Shown here in pieces: positions 16,549 through 27,714 of a DNA stretch of 64,000 bases. Source of the stretch: Mycobacterium sp. 1245805.9 (lineage in GTDB: Bacteria; Actinomycetota; Actinomycetes; Mycobacteriales; Mycobacteriaceae). The notes beneath the pieces were generated by a model, which was given only the letters and a program-made list of their open reading frames with translations, made no database searches and was not told where the DNA came from. The position numbers were made by a program, and so were the translations under genes. Positions within the stretch are counted from its first letter, which is position 1, and each line of letters begins with the position of its first letter. The DNA lies in contig NZ_LZKR01000013.1 in NCBI RefSeq assembly GCF_001672915.1, forward strand, positions 1 to 64,000. Reading direction: 5' to 3'.

Positions 16549-17688
16549 ATGCGATTCCTGCACACCGCCGATTGGCAACTGGGCATGACTCGGCACTTCC
16601 TCGCCGGCGATGCCCAGCCGCGGTATTCGGCCGCCCGCCGGGACGCGGTGGCCGGGCTGGGCGCGCTGGCGGCCGAGGTGGGCGCCGAGTTCGTCGTCGT
16701 CGCGGGCGACGTCTTCGAGCACAATCAACTCGCCCCGCAGGTGATCGGGCAGTCCCTGGAAGCCATGCGCGCCATAGGGATTCCCGTCTACCTGCTGCCG
16801 GGCAACCACGATCCCCTCGACGCGTCGTCGGTGTACACCGGCGCGCTGTTCACCGCGGAGTGTCCCGACAACGTCACCGTCCTCGATCGGGCCGGCGTTC
16901 ACGAGATCAGGCCCGGGCTCGAAATCGTCGCGGCGCCATGGCGATCCAAGGCCCCGACCACCGACCTGGTCGCTGAGGTCCTCGACGGCCTAACCCCCAG
17001 TCCAGGAACCCGCATCCTCGTCGCGCACGGCGGCGTCGACGTCCTGGACCCCGACCGCGACAAGCCCTCGCTGATCCGGCTCCCAAAACTCGAGGACGCG
17101 CTGAAGCAAGGCGCCGTCCACTATGTGGCGCTGGGGGACAAGCATTCGCTCACCAAGGTCGGCGACAGCGGACGGGTCTGGTACTCCGGCTCACCGGAAG
17201 TCACCAACTTCGACGACGTCGAATCCGACCCCGGTCACGTGCTGGTCGTCGACGTCGACGACGACGGCGTCACCGTGGAACCCCGGCACATCGGCCGCTG
17301 GCGGTTCGTGACCCTGCACCGCCAGGTGGACACCAGCCGCGACATCGCCGACCTCGACATGAACCTGGACCTGATGAAAGACAAGGAGCGGACCGTCGTG
17401 CGGCTGGCGCTGACCGGTTCTTTGACGGTCACCGATCGCGCGGCCCTCGACGCGTGCCTGGACCGCTACGCGCGGCTGTTCGCCCACCTGCGCACCTGGG
17501 ACAGCCACACCGACCTGGCGGTGGTTCCCGCCGACGGCGAGTTCACCGACCTCGGCATCGGCGGCTTCGCCGCCTCGGCCGTCGACGAACTGGTGGCGAC
17601 GGCACGCGAGGGCGACTCCGCGGAGGCCGCCGACGCCCAGGCCGCGCTGGCCCTGTTGCTGCGCCTGGCCGATCGGGGCGCCGCGTGA
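16549..17688 (+). CDS. SbcD-like metallophosphoesterase / nuclease subunit (Rv1277-like)
   Basis: 379 residues. Calcineurin-like phosphoesterase motifs appear in order: HTADWQLG (5-12), VVVAGDVFEHN (Asp54), LPGNHDP (Asn86, His87), VAHGGVD and LGDKH, giving the two-metal site of SbcD/Mre11-type nucleases. Its stop overlaps the GTG of the following SbcC-like gene by 4 bases, so the pair is made together and should form a DNA-end-processing complex. The orthologous pair in M. tuberculosis is Rv1277-Rv1278. Exact substrate is unknown. Confidence 0.92.
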   Translation: MRFLHTADWQLGMTRHFLAGDAQPRYSAARRDAVAGLGALAAEVGAEFVVVAGDVFEHNQLAPQVIGQSLEAMRAIGIPVYLLPGNHDPLDASSVYTGALFTAECPDNVTVLDRAGVHEIRPGLEIVAAPWRSKAPTTDLVAEVLDGLTPSPGTRILVAHGGVDVLDPDRDKPSLIRLPKLEDALKQGAVHYVALGDKHSLTKVGDSGRVWYSGSPEVTNFDDVESDPGHVLVVDVDDDGVTVEPRHIGRWRFVTLHRQVDTSRDIADLDMNLDLMKDKERTVVRLALTGSLTVTDRAALDACLDRYARLFAHLRTWDSHTDLAVVPADGEFTDLGIGGFAASAVDELVATAREGDSAEAADAQAALALLLRLADRGAA

Positions 17689-20297
17689 AGCTGCACCGGC
17701 TCGTCCTGACCAACTATCGCGGCATCGCGCACCGCGAGATCGAGTTCCCCGACCACGGTGTGGTGGTGGTCTGCGGCGCCAACGAGATCGGCAAGTCCTC
17801 GATGATCGAGGCGCTGGACCTGCTGCTGGAATCCCGGGACCGCTCCACCAAAAAGGAAGTCAAGCAGGTCAAGCCGACCCACAGCGACGTCGGGTCCGAG
17901 GTGAGCGCCGAAATCAGCTGCGGCCCTTACCGTTTCACCTACCGCAAGCGGTTCCACAAGAAATCTGAAACGGAGCTGACGGTGCTGACGCCGCGGCGCG
18001 AACAGCTCACCGGCGACGAGGCCCACGACCGGGTCCGGGCGATGCTGGCCGAGACGGTCGACAACGACCTCTGGCACGCCCAACGGGTGCTGCAGGCCAC
18101 GTCGACGGCCGCGGTGGACCTGTCCGGGTGCGACGCGCTGTCGCGAGCCCTCGACGTGGCCGCGGGTGACGCCGCGGCGCTGTCCGGGACCGAGCCGCTG
18201 CTGATCGAGCGGATCGACGCCGAGTACGGCCGCTACTTCACCCCCACCGGCCGGCCGACCGGCGAGTGGGCAACCGCGATCAAGCGCCTTAACGACGCCG
18301 ACGAGGCGGTCGCCGAATGGGCCGCGGCGGTCGCCGGGGTCGACGACCGGGTGCGCCGCCACGCGGAGCTGACCGAGTGGGTGGCCGACCTGGCGCAGCA
18401 GCGGGCCGCCGCCGGCCCCCGGCTCGAGGCCGCCCAGCAAGCCGCCGACCGGATCGCCGAGCTCACCAACCAGGCGCGCGAGGCCAAGCTGCTCGCCGAC
18501 GCCGCGACCGCCACCTGCACCGCGGCCGGCGCCGCCCACAACGGGCGCGTGCGGCTGCTCACCGAAATCCAAACCCGCACCACGAGCGTCGCCGCGGCCG
18601 AGGCGGAAGCGCAGCAGGCCGCGGAGGCGCGCAAGACGGCGGCGGCCGGCGCGCAGGCCGCCCACGAAGCCGTCGAACATGCCGCCCAGCTCCTCGCCGA
18701 TCTGCAACGCCGCGCCGAGTCCGCGCGGCGCGCCGTCGATCAGCTCGCCGCCCGCGAGGAGGCCGACCGGCTCGGCGCTCGGCTGGCCAAGATCGCCACC
18801 ATCCAGCGCGACCGCGACCGCGTCTGCGCGGAACTCGCGGGCGTGAAAATCACCGACGAGTCGCTACGGCGCATCGAGAACGCCGCCGCCGCCGTCGATC
18901 TCATCGGCGGGCAGCTTGCGTTGACGTCCGCCGCGGTGGAATTCACCGCCATCGCCGACATCGAGCTCGCCACCGGCGACCAACGGGTGTCCCTGCCGGC
19001 GGGCGAACGCTGGTCGATCACCGCGACCGGCCCCACCACCGTCGAGGTTCCCGGCTTGCTGACCGCGCGGGTCACCCCGGGCGCGACCACCCTCGACGTC
19101 CAAGCCAAATACGCTGCGGCACAAGATGAATTCGCCGCGGCGCTGAAAGTGGCCGACGTGACCGACCTCGCGTCCGCGCGGTCCGCCGACCAGCGCCGCC
19201 GCGAACTGCAGGGCTGCCGTGACCAATTGGACGCGACCGTGTCCGGGCTGTGCGGCGACGACGATGTCGACCAACTGCGGGAGCGGCTGGCGCAGCTGCG
19301 TGCCGATCACCCGGCCGAACCGGACCTCGTCCCGAAAGACGCCCGCGCCGAACTCGGCGCCGCCGAGGCCGCCCGCACCGCCGCGGCCACGGAATGCGAG
19401 CAACGCCGCTGCGCCGCGGCGGCCGCGGCGGCGGCGCTCGCCGAGTCGTCAACGCGCGCAACGGTTTCCCAGAACGCGCTGGCAGCCCAACGCGCCGAGC
19501 TGGACGCCGCCACCGACCGGCTGTCCCGGGAGCGCGCCGAGGTGAGCGACGAGGACCTCGCATCCGCGGCGCAAGCCGGCCTTAAAGGCAAAGAGGACGC
19601 CGAGCGGCGCGTCACCGAACTCGCCGACGAGCTCGCGGCCGCCGCGCCGGACGTGGTCGCCGCCGAACTGACCGCCGCCACCGCGGCGGCCGACACACTG
19701 CGCGACCAATACGAAGACGCGAACAGCGCGTTGCGCGAAATCGCCATCGAGCTCTCGGTTTTCGGCAGCGAGGGCCGCCAGGGCAAGCTGGACGCCGCGC
19801 AGACCGAACGCGAACACGCCGCCAGCCAGCACGCCCGGGTCGGCAGCCGGGCGCGCGCCGCCCAGCTGTTGCGCTCGGTGATGACACGGCACCGCGACAC
19901 CACCAGGCAGCGCTACGTCGAGCCCTATCGCACGGAACTGCAGCGGCTTGGTCGCCCGGTGTTCGGTCCCGATTTCGAGGTCGACATCGACAGCGACCTG
20001 TGCATCCGCAGCCGCACCCTCAACGGCGTCACGGTGCCGTACGAATCGCTGTCCGGCGGCGCCAAGGAGCAGCTCGGCATCCTGGCCAGGCTGGCCGGCG
20101 CGGCCCTGGTCGCCAAGGAGGACAGCGTCCCGGTGGTCGTCGACGACGCACTGGGTTTCACCGATCCCGACCGCCTGGCCAAGATGGGGAAGGTGTTCGA
20201 CACCGTCGGCGCCCACGGTCAAGTGATCGTGCTGACGTGTAGCCCCGACCGCTACGACGGCGTCCACGACGCGCACCGAATCGACCTCAACGTTTAG
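17685..20297 (+). CDS. SbcC/RecN-like SMC-type ATPase (Rv1278-like)
   Basis: 870 residues from the GTG at 17685. N-terminal Walker A GANEIGKSS (31-39), then about 700 residues rich in Ala, Glu, Arg and Gln forming long coiled coils with a globular insert near the middle. At the C terminus lie the ABC signature SGGAKEQLG (about 789-797) and Walker B VVVDDALGFTD (about 815-825). In this head-coil-hinge arrangement the ATPase opens and closes over DNA held by the phosphoesterase partner. It lacks the CxxC zinc hook seen in Rad50/SbcC, so the apex may dimerise differently. Confidence 0.92.
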   Translation: MKLHRLVLTNYRGIAHREIEFPDHGVVVVCGANEIGKSSMIEALDLLLESRDRSTKKEVKQVKPTHSDVGSEVSAEISCGPYRFTYRKRFHKKSETELTVLTPRREQLTGDEAHDRVRAMLAETVDNDLWHAQRVLQATSTAAVDLSGCDALSRALDVAAGDAAALSGTEPLLIERIDAEYGRYFTPTGRPTGEWATAIKRLNDADEAVAEWAAAVAGVDDRVRRHAELTEWVADLAQQRAAAGPRLEAAQQAADRIAELTNQAREAKLLADAATATCTAAGAAHNGRVRLLTEIQTRTTSVAAAEAEAQQAAEARKTAAAGAQAAHEAVEHAAQLLADLQRRAESARRAVDQLAAREEADRLGARLAKIATIQRDRDRVCAELAGVKITDESLRRIENAAAAVDLIGGQLALTSAAVEFTAIADIELATGDQRVSLPAGERWSITATGPTTVEVPGLLTARVTPGATTLDVQAKYAAAQDEFAAALKVADVTDLASARSADQRRRELQGCRDQLDATVSGLCGDDDVDQLRERLAQLRADHPAEPDLVPKDARAELGAAEAARTAAATECEQRRCAAAAAAAALAESSTRATVSQNALAAQRAELDAATDRLSRERAEVSDEDLASAAQAGLKGKEDAERRVTELADELAAAAPDVVAAELTAATAAADTLRDQYEDANSALREIAIELSVFGSEGRQGKLDAAQTEREHAASQHARVGSRARAAQLLRSVMTRHRDTTRQRYVEPYRTELQRLGRPVFGPDFEVDIDSDLCIRSRTLNGVTVPYESLSGGAKEQLGILARLAGAALVAKEDSVPVVVDDALGFTDPDRLAKMGKVFDTVGAHGQVIVLTCSPDRYDGVHDAHRIDLNV

Positions 20298-20335
20298 CAT
20301 GAAGCGCTCGACGGTATCTGTCTTGGTGGAGCGCA

Positions 20336-21589
20336 ATGACCATGAACTCGAAACGGCGTCGGCTGCAGGAAAAGCTGGCCGCATTGCCCGGCGTGCGGGC
20401 GGTGCGTCGACCGGTCACGCCGGATAGCGCCGACGAGTTCGATCTCTACTACGTGCGGGGCGGCCGCAAGTCCGCCCACCCGCTGGTGATCATCCCGGGC
20501 GGCCCGGGAGTCGCGTCGGTCCAGATGTACAGGGGGCTGCGGCGCCGGGCCGCCGCCGCGGGCCTGGACGTCATCATGATCGAGCATCGCGGCGTAGGGA
20601 TGTCACGCCACGACGACGCCGGAGAGGACCTGCCGCCCGACGCCCTCACCGTCAATCAGGTCGTCGACGACGTGGCCGCCGTACTCGACGACGCCCGCGT
20701 GGACTCCGCCGTCGTCTACGGAACGTCATACGGCACCTACATCGCCGCCGGAGTGGGCGTGCGCCACCCGGGCCGGGTGCATGCGATGGTCCTCGATTCG
20801 CCGCTGCTGTCGCGGCACGACATCGTGATCGTGCGCCGCGCGATCCGCCGGCTGCTGCTCCGGGGCGACAGCCCCGAAACCGCGCCGCTCGCACCGAAAG
20901 TCCGCAAGCTCGTCGACGCCGGCGTCATGACGGCGGCGGCGACCCAGGTCGTCGCGACAATCTACGGCCATGGCGGGGCCGCCCTGCTCGACCGGCAACT
21001 CGACCTGCTGCTCGACGACCGAAGGGTGTTGTGGTGGGCGCTATCCCGATTCGCGACCCTTTCCAACCTGCCGTACCGCTATGAGGAAGACCTCGTGAGC
21101 CGCATCGCGTTCCGCGAACTCGACTACGCCGCCGAGCCCGACGGCCTGCCGCTCGACCCCGCCGTGGCTGAGCGCGAAACCCGCACCCAGACGGCAACTT
21201 TCGAGGACGAGCCATACGATCTACCGGCCGAGATGCCGAATTTCGGCTGGCCCACCGCGGTGATCTCCGGCGGCCGCGATCTCATCACCCCGCCGCAGGT
21301 CGCCCAGCGGGTGGCGTCCCTGATTCCCAACGCGCAGCTGCTCAAGCTTCCCACCATGGCCCACAGCGCGTTGGACTTTCGCGAGCCCGCGGCCCTGGCC
21401 GTCGCCGGAGCCGTGTTCCGCGACGAATTCGAGGGCCTGGCCGCACAGGCGCCGGCGCTGGACGAGCTCCCGCCGCGGCCGTCGGTCCGCCTGCTGTGGA
21501 AGGCGATCGAGCTGGCCGTCATCGCCGAGGGCGCGCTGCCGGCCCTGCGGATCCCCGCGCCGTTGCGGCGGCGGATCAGGTCCGGATGA
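20336..21589 (+). CDS. alpha/beta hydrolase, proline iminopeptidase-like
   Basis: 417 residues, ATG at 20336 with GGAG 4 bases upstream. Oxyanion motif IPGGPGV (about 53-59), nucleophile elbow GTSYGT (Ser about 130), acid in GGRDLITPP (Asp about 314) and His in MAHSALD (about 342) make a complete triad. Length and the GGPG motif point to the proline iminopeptidase/tripeptidyl-peptidase branch. Next to the oppBCDA importer it could cleave imported peptides, but it is convergent with oppA, not co-transcribed. No signal peptide is seen. Confidence 0.85.
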   Translation: MTMNSKRRRLQEKLAALPGVRAVRRPVTPDSADEFDLYYVRGGRKSAHPLVIIPGGPGVASVQMYRGLRRRAAAAGLDVIMIEHRGVGMSRHDDAGEDLPPDALTVNQVVDDVAAVLDDARVDSAVVYGTSYGTYIAAGVGVRHPGRVHAMVLDSPLLSRHDIVIVRRAIRRLLLRGDSPETAPLAPKVRKLVDAGVMTAAATQVVATIYGHGGAALLDRQLDLLLDDRRVLWWALSRFATLSNLPYRYEEDLVSRIAFRELDYAAEPDGLPLDPAVAERETRTQTATFEDEPYDLPAEMPNFGWPTAVISGGRDLITPPQVAQRVASLIPNAQLLKLPTMAHSALDFREPAALAVAGAVFRDEFEGLAAQAPALDELPPRPSVRLLWKAIELAVIAEGALPALRIPAPLRRRIRSG

Positions 21590-23312
21590 ACCCGATCGCG
21601 GTGTAGTTCAGGTCGCCCAGACCCGCCGCCCCGAAATTCGCCAGCGTGCTGCGCACCGCGACATCACCGGGGGATTGGGTCAGCGGCAGGCTGAATCCCT
21701 CGGCCCAGATGAGCTTGTCGAGGTCGTTGGCCAACGCCTGCGCCTTCGCGGGATCGAGTTCTTCGAGCGTCCGCTCGATCGCGGCGTCGATCTCCGGGCT
21801 GCCGATCTTGCCGAAGTTGCTCGCCCCGTCGGACTGGTAGATCTGCGTCAGCGACGAGAGCGGGAAAGCGTCGCCGAGCCAGCCGAACTGCGCCATGTCG
21901 AACGCCCCGACGTTGACGTAGTTGGTGAAAAAGCCGCTGCCCGACCGCGCGACAAGTTCGAGCTTGACACCGATCTGGGCGAGGCTGTGCTGCGCGATCT
22001 GCGCGAACACCTTGCTGCCCTGCGCGTCGTAGAACAGGTCGCGGATCACCAGCTGGCGACCGTCGCGCTCCCGGAACTGGCCGTTGCGCTTCCACCCCAG
22101 GGCGTCGAGCTCCCGGCTCGCCGCCGCCGGGTCGTAGGGCACGACGTCGCTGTTGTCCTGGTAGCCCTGCTGCCCGGCGACGTAGATGTGGTTGCCCAGC
22201 GCCACCGGGTTGCTGGTGAGGCCGTACTGGACGACCTTGGCGATGGTCTGCCGGTCGATGCCCTTGGCCACGGCGACCCGTAATGCCTTGTCTTCCAGTA
22301 TCGCCCCGCGCGCGCCGTTGAAGGTGAAGTGCGACCAGCTCGGCGCGGGGGCGCGGCGTATCGAAATGCCCTTGGTCCGTTGGGCGATCGTCAGCTGGTC
22401 CACGGTGCCGATCCCGACCGCGTCGATCGTGTTGTTCTGCAGCGCCGGCAACCGGGCGGCGTCGTCGAGCACCAGGTAGGTGATGCTGTCCAGCCGCGGC
22501 CGCGCGCCCCACCATTTCGGGTTGCGGGTCAACACGATTCGCTGCGTGGACCGGTCCAGCGACGACACGATGAACGGTCCGGCCGTCGGGCCGGGCCCGT
22601 CGAGCTGGCCCTTGTTGAACACCTCCGGCGTGGAGGTCATGCTGGCCGGCAGCAGCATGCCGTTGCCCGCGAACATGCCGCGCCACTCGGCGTACGGCTT
22701 GGCGAACGTCATGACCGCCTGCCGGTCGTCGACCCCCCGGGTCACCGACGCGACGCGGTCGGCGCCGCTGAATCCGGCGATCTCAAAGGCCTTGTCCACG
22801 CCGCTGAGGGCGTGGATTTGGCTGGCGATGTCCTGCCAGGTGATCGGGGTACCGTCGGACCACACCGCCTTGGGGTTGATGGTGTAGGTGACCACCTGCG
22901 GGTCGGTCCCGGTGAGCTCGACGCTGGTGAAGTAGTCGGTGTCGACCGTGGTCGACCCGTCCGGCCCGATGACGAACGCCCGCGGCAGGGTCGCCTTCAT
23001 CATCGAGGCGACCTCGGCCGCGTTGCCGTCGATGCTGAGAATGTTGAAGTTCGGCGGGAAGTCGCTGAGCGAGAGCCGCAGGTTGCCGCCGTCCTGCAGC
23101 GTGGCGGGGTCGCGCGGGTTGAGGTCGCTGGTGGTGCCGATCGAGGCCTTGTTGCCCGTCGTGGGCGTCAGGTCGATGGCCGGCGAGCATCCGGTGAGCA
23201 CCAACCCGGCGACCACCAACACGCTCAGCACCCGTCGAGACTGCGTCCAGCGCCTGAAAAGAGCCGACCACGACGCTCTGAGCGCAGTCTCGGCGACACA
23301 AACCCTAGACAT
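21576..23312 (-). CDS. oppA: oligopeptide-binding lipoprotein OppA
   Basis: 578 residues from the ATG at 23312, overlapping the end of oppD by 8 bases. Lipobox LTGC, lipidated Cys42. The mature part is a family 5 solute-binding protein ([52 protein letters not shown]). It matches M. tuberculosis OppA throughout. It captures peptides outside the membrane and hands them to OppBC. It is the last gene of oppBCDA and its stop overlaps the convergent hydrolase by 14 bases. Confidence 0.95.
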   Translation of the reverse strand: MSRVCVAETALRASWSALFRRWTQSRRVLSVLVVAGLVLTGCSPAIDLTPTTGNKASIGTTSDLNPRDPATLQDGGNLRLSLSDFPPNFNILSIDGNAAEVASMMKATLPRAFVIGPDGSTTVDTDYFTSVELTGTDPQVVTYTINPKAVWSDGTPITWQDIASQIHALSGVDKAFEIAGFSGADRVASVTRGVDDRQAVMTFAKPYAEWRGMFAGNGMLLPASMTSTPEVFNKGQLDGPGPTAGPFIVSSLDRSTQRIVLTRNPKWWGARPRLDSITYLVLDDAARLPALQNNTIDAVGIGTVDQLTIAQRTKGISIRRAPAPSWSHFTFNGARGAILEDKALRVAVAKGIDRQTIAKVVQYGLTSNPVALGNHIYVAGQQGYQDNSDVVPYDPAAASRELDALGWKRNGQFRERDGRQLVIRDLFYDAQGSKVFAQIAQHSLAQIGVKLELVARSGSGFFTNYVNVGAFDMAQFGWLGDAFPLSSLTQIYQSDGASNFGKIGSPEIDAAIERTLEELDPAKAQALANDLDKLIWAEGFSLPLTQSPGDVAVRSTLANFGAAGLGDLNYTAIGFIRT

Positions 23313-25128
23313 GCGGCACCGCGCCCAGCAGCCGCCGCGTGTAATCGTGCTGCGGATTGGCGAACAATTGCTCGCTGTCGCCCTGTTCGACGATCGCGCC
23401 GGCATACATAACCGCCACGTCGTGCGCCAGGTGTTTGACCACCGAAAGGTCATGGGAAACAAACAGATACGACAGGCCGAACCGCTCCTGCAGGTCGAGC
23501 AGCAGGTTGATGATCCCGGCCTGGATGGACACGTCGAGGGCGGACACCGGCTCGTCGAGTGCCAGGATCTTCGGCTGTAGCGCCAGCGCCCGCGCGATGC
23601 CGATGCGCTGCTTCTGCCCACCGGAAAACTCGGCGGGGTAGCGGGTCGCGTCCGCGCGGCGCAGGCCCACGATCTCGAGCAGCTCGGCCACCCGCGCGAA
23701 CGTGGCGTTCTTGTCGAAGCCGTTGGCCCGCAACGGTTCGGCCAACAGCTCGAAGACGGGCAGCCGCGGGTCCAGCGACGCCACCGGGTCTTGGAACACC
23801 ACCTGGATGTCGCGTCGCAGCTCCCGCCGGCGCGCCGGGCTCAACGAGGCGACGTCGTTGCCCAACACCTCGATCGAACCGGATTGCGGGGCAACCAGTT
23901 CCAGGATCTCGTGCAGCGTGGTCGACTTGCCCGAACCGGACTCGCCGACGATGCCCAGCGTGCGGCCCTGCCGCAGCTCGAAGCTGATGCCGTCGACGGC
24001 GCGGACCTCGCCGACGGCGCGGCGGAACACCACGCCCTTGGTCAGCCGGTAGGTCTTGGCCAGCTCGCGCACCCGGACCACGACCGATGACTCACCAGGA
24101 GTCGCCTCGGTGCGCACGGAGGTGTTCACCCCGTAGATGTCCGCGGCGCTGCGGTCGCCGACCTGATCGGTGCGGATGCAGGCGGCCCGATGGTCGACGG
24201 AGACCTCGATCAATTCCGGTTCGGCGGCGCGGCATTCGTCGATGGCCAGCGGGCAGCGCGGCGCGAACGGGCATCCCGGATCCAGTCCGGCCAGCGACGG
24301 CGGCGCGCCGGGGATGGGCACCAGGCGGGTGCCCTGCGCGGCGTCCAGCCGGGGAACCGACCCCAACAGCCCGACGGTGTACGGCATCTGGCGGGCCCGG
24401 TACAGGTCGCTCACGCCGGCCGACTCCACGACCCGGCCGGCGTACATCACCAGCGCCCGGTCGGCGAACTCGGCGACCACGCCGAGGTCGTGCGTGATGA
24501 TGAGAACCCCTGCGCCGGTGACGTCGCGGGCCGTCTTGAGCACCTCCAGGATCTGCGCCTGCACGGTGACGTCCAGCGCGGTGGTGGGTTCGTCGCAGAT
24601 CAACAGGTCGGGATCGTTGGCGATCGCGATCGCGATGACGACGCGCTGTCGTTCGCCGCCGGACAGCTCGTGCGGAAACGCCCGCGCGCGCCGCTCGGGC
24701 TGCGAGATGCCAACCAGCTCAAGCAGTTCGACGGCGCGCCGGCGGGCGGCCTTGCGCCCGACGCGCGGCTGGTGGACCTCGATCGCCTCGGCGATCTGAT
24801 CGCCGACGGTGTACACCGGGGTCAGCGCCGACATCGGATCCTGGAACACCATGCCGACCGTCCTGCCGCGGAACCGCGACATCGCGTCGTCGCCGAGCCC
24901 CAGCAGCTCGTTGCCCTGCAACCGGACCGAACCGCGCACGCGCGCGTACTCGGGCAGCAGCCCCACCACCGCCATCGCCGAGACGGACTTGCCCGACCCC
25001 GATTCGCCGACCATGGCCACGACTTCGCCGGGTTCGATGTGATAGCTGATGCCGCGCACCGCGGTCACCGGCGGGCCATCACTCGGAAACGTGACGGCCA
25101 GGTCGGAAACCTCCAGCAGGGGGCTCAC
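23305..25128 (-). CDS. oppD: oligopeptide ABC importer ATPase OppD (fused double ATPase)
   Basis: 607 residues from the GTG at 25128, overlapping oppC by 4 bases (GTGA). Two complete ATPase domains in one chain, equivalent to OppD plus OppF: domain 1 with [16 protein letters not shown] and [10 protein letters not shown]; domain 2 with [16 protein letters not shown] and [10 protein letters not shown]. Each is followed by the oligopeptide-type C-terminal extension ([15 protein letters not shown] after domain 1 carries the cysteines of the Fe-S/zinc-like cluster motif). It powers import through OppB and OppC. Confidence 0.95.
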   Translation of the reverse strand: MSPLLEVSDLAVTFPSDGPPVTAVRGISYHIEPGEVVAMVGESGSGKSVSAMAVVGLLPEYARVRGSVRLQGNELLGLGDDAMSRFRGRTVGMVFQDPMSALTPVYTVGDQIAEAIEVHQPRVGRKAARRRAVELLELVGISQPERRARAFPHELSGGERQRVVIAIAIANDPDLLICDEPTTALDVTVQAQILEVLKTARDVTGAGVLIITHDLGVVAEFADRALVMYAGRVVESAGVSDLYRARQMPYTVGLLGSVPRLDAAQGTRLVPIPGAPPSLAGLDPGCPFAPRCPLAIDECRAAEPELIEVSVDHRAACIRTDQVGDRSAADIYGVNTSVRTEATPGESSVVVRVRELAKTYRLTKGVVFRRAVGEVRAVDGISFELRQGRTLGIVGESGSGKSTTLHEILELVAPQSGSIEVLGNDVASLSPARRRELRRDIQVVFQDPVASLDPRLPVFELLAEPLRANGFDKNATFARVAELLEIVGLRRADATRYPAEFSGGQKQRIGIARALALQPKILALDEPVSALDVSIQAGIINLLLDLQERFGLSYLFVSHDLSVVKHLAHDVAVMYAGAIVEQGDSEQLFANPQHDYTRRLLGAVPHV

Positions 25129-26030
25129 CGGCGCCCCAGCCCGCTGCCCGGGTCGAGCGCGTCGCGCAGCCCGTCGCCGGTCAGGTTGGCGCACACCAGG
25201 ATCAGCACCAGCACCCCGGCCGGGAACAGGAAGACCCACGGGAAGGTGGTCGCCGACTGGGTGCCGTTGGCGATCAGCGTGCCCAGCGACACGTCGGGCG
25301 GTTGGATCCCGAAACCGAGGAAGCTCAGGCCGGTTTCGGCCAGGATGGCCGACGCGACGTTGAGCGCGGCGTCGATGATCAGGATGGACGCCACGTTGGG
25401 CACCACATGCCCGACGATGATCCGCCGGCTGGACACCCCCATATACCGTGCGGCGCGGATGAATTCGCGCTCCCGCAGGCTCATGGTCATGCCGCGGACC
25501 ATGCGCGAGCTGATCATCCACCCGAAGGCGGCCAGCAGCAGCACCAGCAGCAGGACGCTGGACGACTTCTTGACCCGCGGCGTCAGTATCGCGATCAGGA
25601 TGAAGCTGGGCACCACCAACAGCAGGTCGACCACCCACATCAGCACCCGGTCCCGCCATCCGCCGAAGTAGCCGGCGATCGACCCGACGGTGGCGGCGAT
25701 GCCGGTGGAGATGAACGCGACGCAGACGCCGATCAGCATCGACTTCTGCATGCCCCGCAGGATCTGCGCCAACAGGTCCTGGCCCATCGCGTTGGTGCCC
25801 AGCCAGTGCCGCGCGTTCGGCGGTTGCAGCAGCGCGTTGAAATCGAGGTCGTCGTAGGAGTAGGGCAGCAGCGAGGGCAGCGCGTAGCAGCCGGCGAACA
25901 GCAGCACCAGCAGCGTCAGCGCCGCCACCGCGGTCCGGTTGCGCGCGAACCGGCGCAGCACCAACGTCCGGCGCGACGTGAACCCCGCCACTTCCGGCGA
26001 CGAGACTTCTTGGGCTGCCGTGGATGTCAT
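25125..26030 (-). CDS. oppC: oligopeptide ABC importer permease OppC
   Basis: 301 residues from the ATG at 26030. N-terminal anchor helix followed by the binding-protein-dependent permease domain (about 95-285, five helices). The EAA-type loop [21 protein letters not shown] contacts the ATPase. It begins 4 bases inside the oppB stop (ATGA) and ends 4 bases inside the oppD start, so the whole cluster is tightly coupled. Confidence 0.94.
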   Translation of the reverse strand: MTSTAAQEVSSPEVAGFTSRRTLVLRRFARNRTAVAALTLLVLLFAGCYALPSLLPYSYDDLDFNALLQPPNARHWLGTNAMGQDLLAQILRGMQKSMLIGVCVAFISTGIAATVGSIAGYFGGWRDRVLMWVVDLLLVVPSFILIAILTPRVKKSSSVLLLVLLLAAFGWMISSRMVRGMTMSLREREFIRAARYMGVSSRRIIVGHVVPNVASILIIDAALNVASAILAETGLSFLGFGIQPPDVSLGTLIANGTQSATTFPWVFLFPAGVLVLILVCANLTGDGLRDALDPGSGLGRR

Positions 26031-27004
26031 GACACCCGCACCCGCGGATCGAGCGCGGCGTAGAACACGTCCGACAACAGCCCGGCCAGCAACACCACCG
26101 TGCCGGAGAACAGCGTGATCGCCGCGATGATGTTGGTGTCCTGGGCCGTGATGCCCTGCACCAGCCATTCGCCCATGCCGTGCCAGCCGAAGATCTTCTC
26201 GACGAACACCGCCCCGACGACCAGGCCGGCCACCCCGTACGCAAACAGGGTGGCCAGCGGGATCAGGGCGGTGCGCAGCCCGTGCTTGAACAGCGCGCGG
26301 CGACGGGTCAGCCCCTTGGCGCGGGCGGTGCGAATGAAGTCCTGCCCGAGGACGTCGAGCATCGCGTTGCGCTGATATCGGCTGTATCCCGCCGCGCCCA
26401 TCAGCGCCAGGGTCAGCGTGGGCAGGATGAGGTGGCGCAACCGGTCCACCAGCTCCGGCCAGAACCCGCCCGTCACACCGGGCGACGTCTCCCCGGTGTA
26501 GTCGAACAGTTGCACGCCGACGGCCCAGTTGACCCGCAGCGCACCCAGGATCAGCAGGTTGGCGATGACGAACGACGGGGTGCTCAGCAACAACAGCGCC
26601 AGCAGCGTGACGACGCGGTCGCTGAGCCGATACTGGCGGATCGCGCCCCACGCCCCGGCGACGATGCCCAGCACCGTCCCCACCAAGGAGCCGACGACCA
26701 GCAGCCGCAGGCTCACCCCGACTCGGCGCCACAGCGTGGCGGCGACGGGTTGCCCGGTGATGGTCGAGCCGAAGTCGCCCTGGACTACGTGCGAGGCCCA
26801 GTGCGCGTAGCGAATCGGAATCGGCTTGTCCAGGCCGAGCGCGTGGGCCTTGGCGTCGATGACGGCCTGCGGCGGGCGCGGGTTGCGCTGCAACAGGCTA
26901 TCCAGCGGCGAGAAGGCCACCGAGGTCAGGCAGTAGGTCAGGAAGGATGCCAGCGCCAGCAGCACGACATAGTTGAGCAACCGGCGCGCGAGGAACCGGA
27001 TCAT
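26027..27004 (-). CDS. oppB: oligopeptide ABC importer permease OppB
   Basis: 325 residues, first gene of oppBCDA. N-terminal helix ([19 protein letters not shown]), then a permease domain of about five further helices. The coupling loop is [22 protein letters not shown]. Partner of OppC in the membrane channel. Its start at 27004 faces the carbonic anhydrase gene across a 136-bp divergent region that must contain both promoters; no operator stands out. Confidence 0.94.
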   Translation of the reverse strand: MIRFLARRLLNYVVLLALASFLTYCLTSVAFSPLDSLLQRNPRPPQAVIDAKAHALGLDKPIPIRYAHWASHVVQGDFGSTITGQPVAATLWRRVGVSLRLLVVGSLVGTVLGIVAGAWGAIRQYRLSDRVVTLLALLLLSTPSFVIANLLILGALRVNWAVGVQLFDYTGETSPGVTGGFWPELVDRLRHLILPTLTLALMGAAGYSRYQRNAMLDVLGQDFIRTARAKGLTRRRALFKHGLRTALIPLATLFAYGVAGLVVGAVFVEKIFGWHGMGEWLVQGITAQDTNIIAAITLFSGTVVLLAGLLSDVFYAALDPRVRVS

Positions 27005-27140
27005 GCCCGACCGAGCCTCCCACGCCGCATTGGGACAGGTTAACCAGCCGAGCGCGGCCTTGTGATCCGGCTGATTTTCATGGCTGAATTACGGGTGGCT
27101 CGCTGCTACCTTCAGGCCGCCACACCCAGAGGAGGCTTGC

Positions 27141-27632
27141 GTGACGGTTACCGACCACTACCTGGCCAACAACGCCCAATACGCCAGCACCTTCAAGGGC
27201 CCGCTGCCGCTGCCGCCGAGCAAACACGTCGCGGTCGTGGCGTGCATGGACGCCCGGCTCGACGTCTACCGCATCCTCGGCCTCAACGAGGGGGAGGCCC
27301 ACGTCATCCGCAACGCGGGCGGCGTCGTCACCGACGATGTCATCCGCTCGCTGGCCATCAGCCAGCGGCTGCTGGGGACCCAGGAGATCATCCTGATCCA
27401 CCACAGCGACTGCGGCATGCTCACCTTCACCGACGACGACTTCAAGCGCGGCATCCAGGACGAGATCGGCGTCAAGCCGCCCTGGGCGGCCGAGGCGTTC
27501 CCTGATCTCGCCGAGGACGTCCGGCAGTCGCTGCGCCGCATCGAGAACAGCCCGTTCGTGACCAAGCACGTGTCGCTGCGCGGCTTCGTCTTCGACGTCG
27601 CCACCGGCAAGCTCGAAGAAGTCACCCTCTAG
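27141..27632 (+). CDS. canA: beta-carbonic anhydrase CanA (Rv1284-like)
   Basis: 163 residues from a GTG preceded by AGGAGG. Zinc site residues are present: Cys35 and Asp37-Arg39 in ACMDAR, His88 and Cys91 in HHSDCGM. It interconverts CO2 and bicarbonate in the cytoplasm. Length and motif positions match the small beta-type enzyme Rv1284, which lies at the same place before cysD in M. tuberculosis. Confidence 0.95.
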   Translation: MTVTDHYLANNAQYASTFKGPLPLPPSKHVAVVACMDARLDVYRILGLNEGEAHVIRNAGGVVTDDVIRSLAISQRLLGTQEIILIHHSDCGMLTFTDDDFKRGIQDEIGVKPPWAAEAFPDLAEDVRQSLRRIENSPFVTKHVSLRGFVFDVATGKLEEVTL

Positions 27633-27663
27633 CGCCCCAGCCCTCTTCGTCGAACGTGTTCTC

Positions 27664-27693
27664 AGGGCGAGAAATTGGCCATATCTTCGCCCT
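27664..27693. terminator. hairpin between convergent canA and thioesterase genes
   Basis: AGGGCGA (27664-27670) pairs with TCGCCCT (27687-27693) around a 16-base loop. Position between two converging stop codons suits a bidirectional terminator; the stem is modest. Confidence 0.4.
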
Positions 27694-27714
27694 CAGTGCA
27701 CGCTCGGCGCCGCA

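Noticed and set aside
16435..16902. N-terminal extension of the AraC-type gene over the SbcD-like gene
   Set aside because: The extension is antisense to strongly conserved phosphoesterase motifs; the GTG at 16434 gives a normal AraC length.
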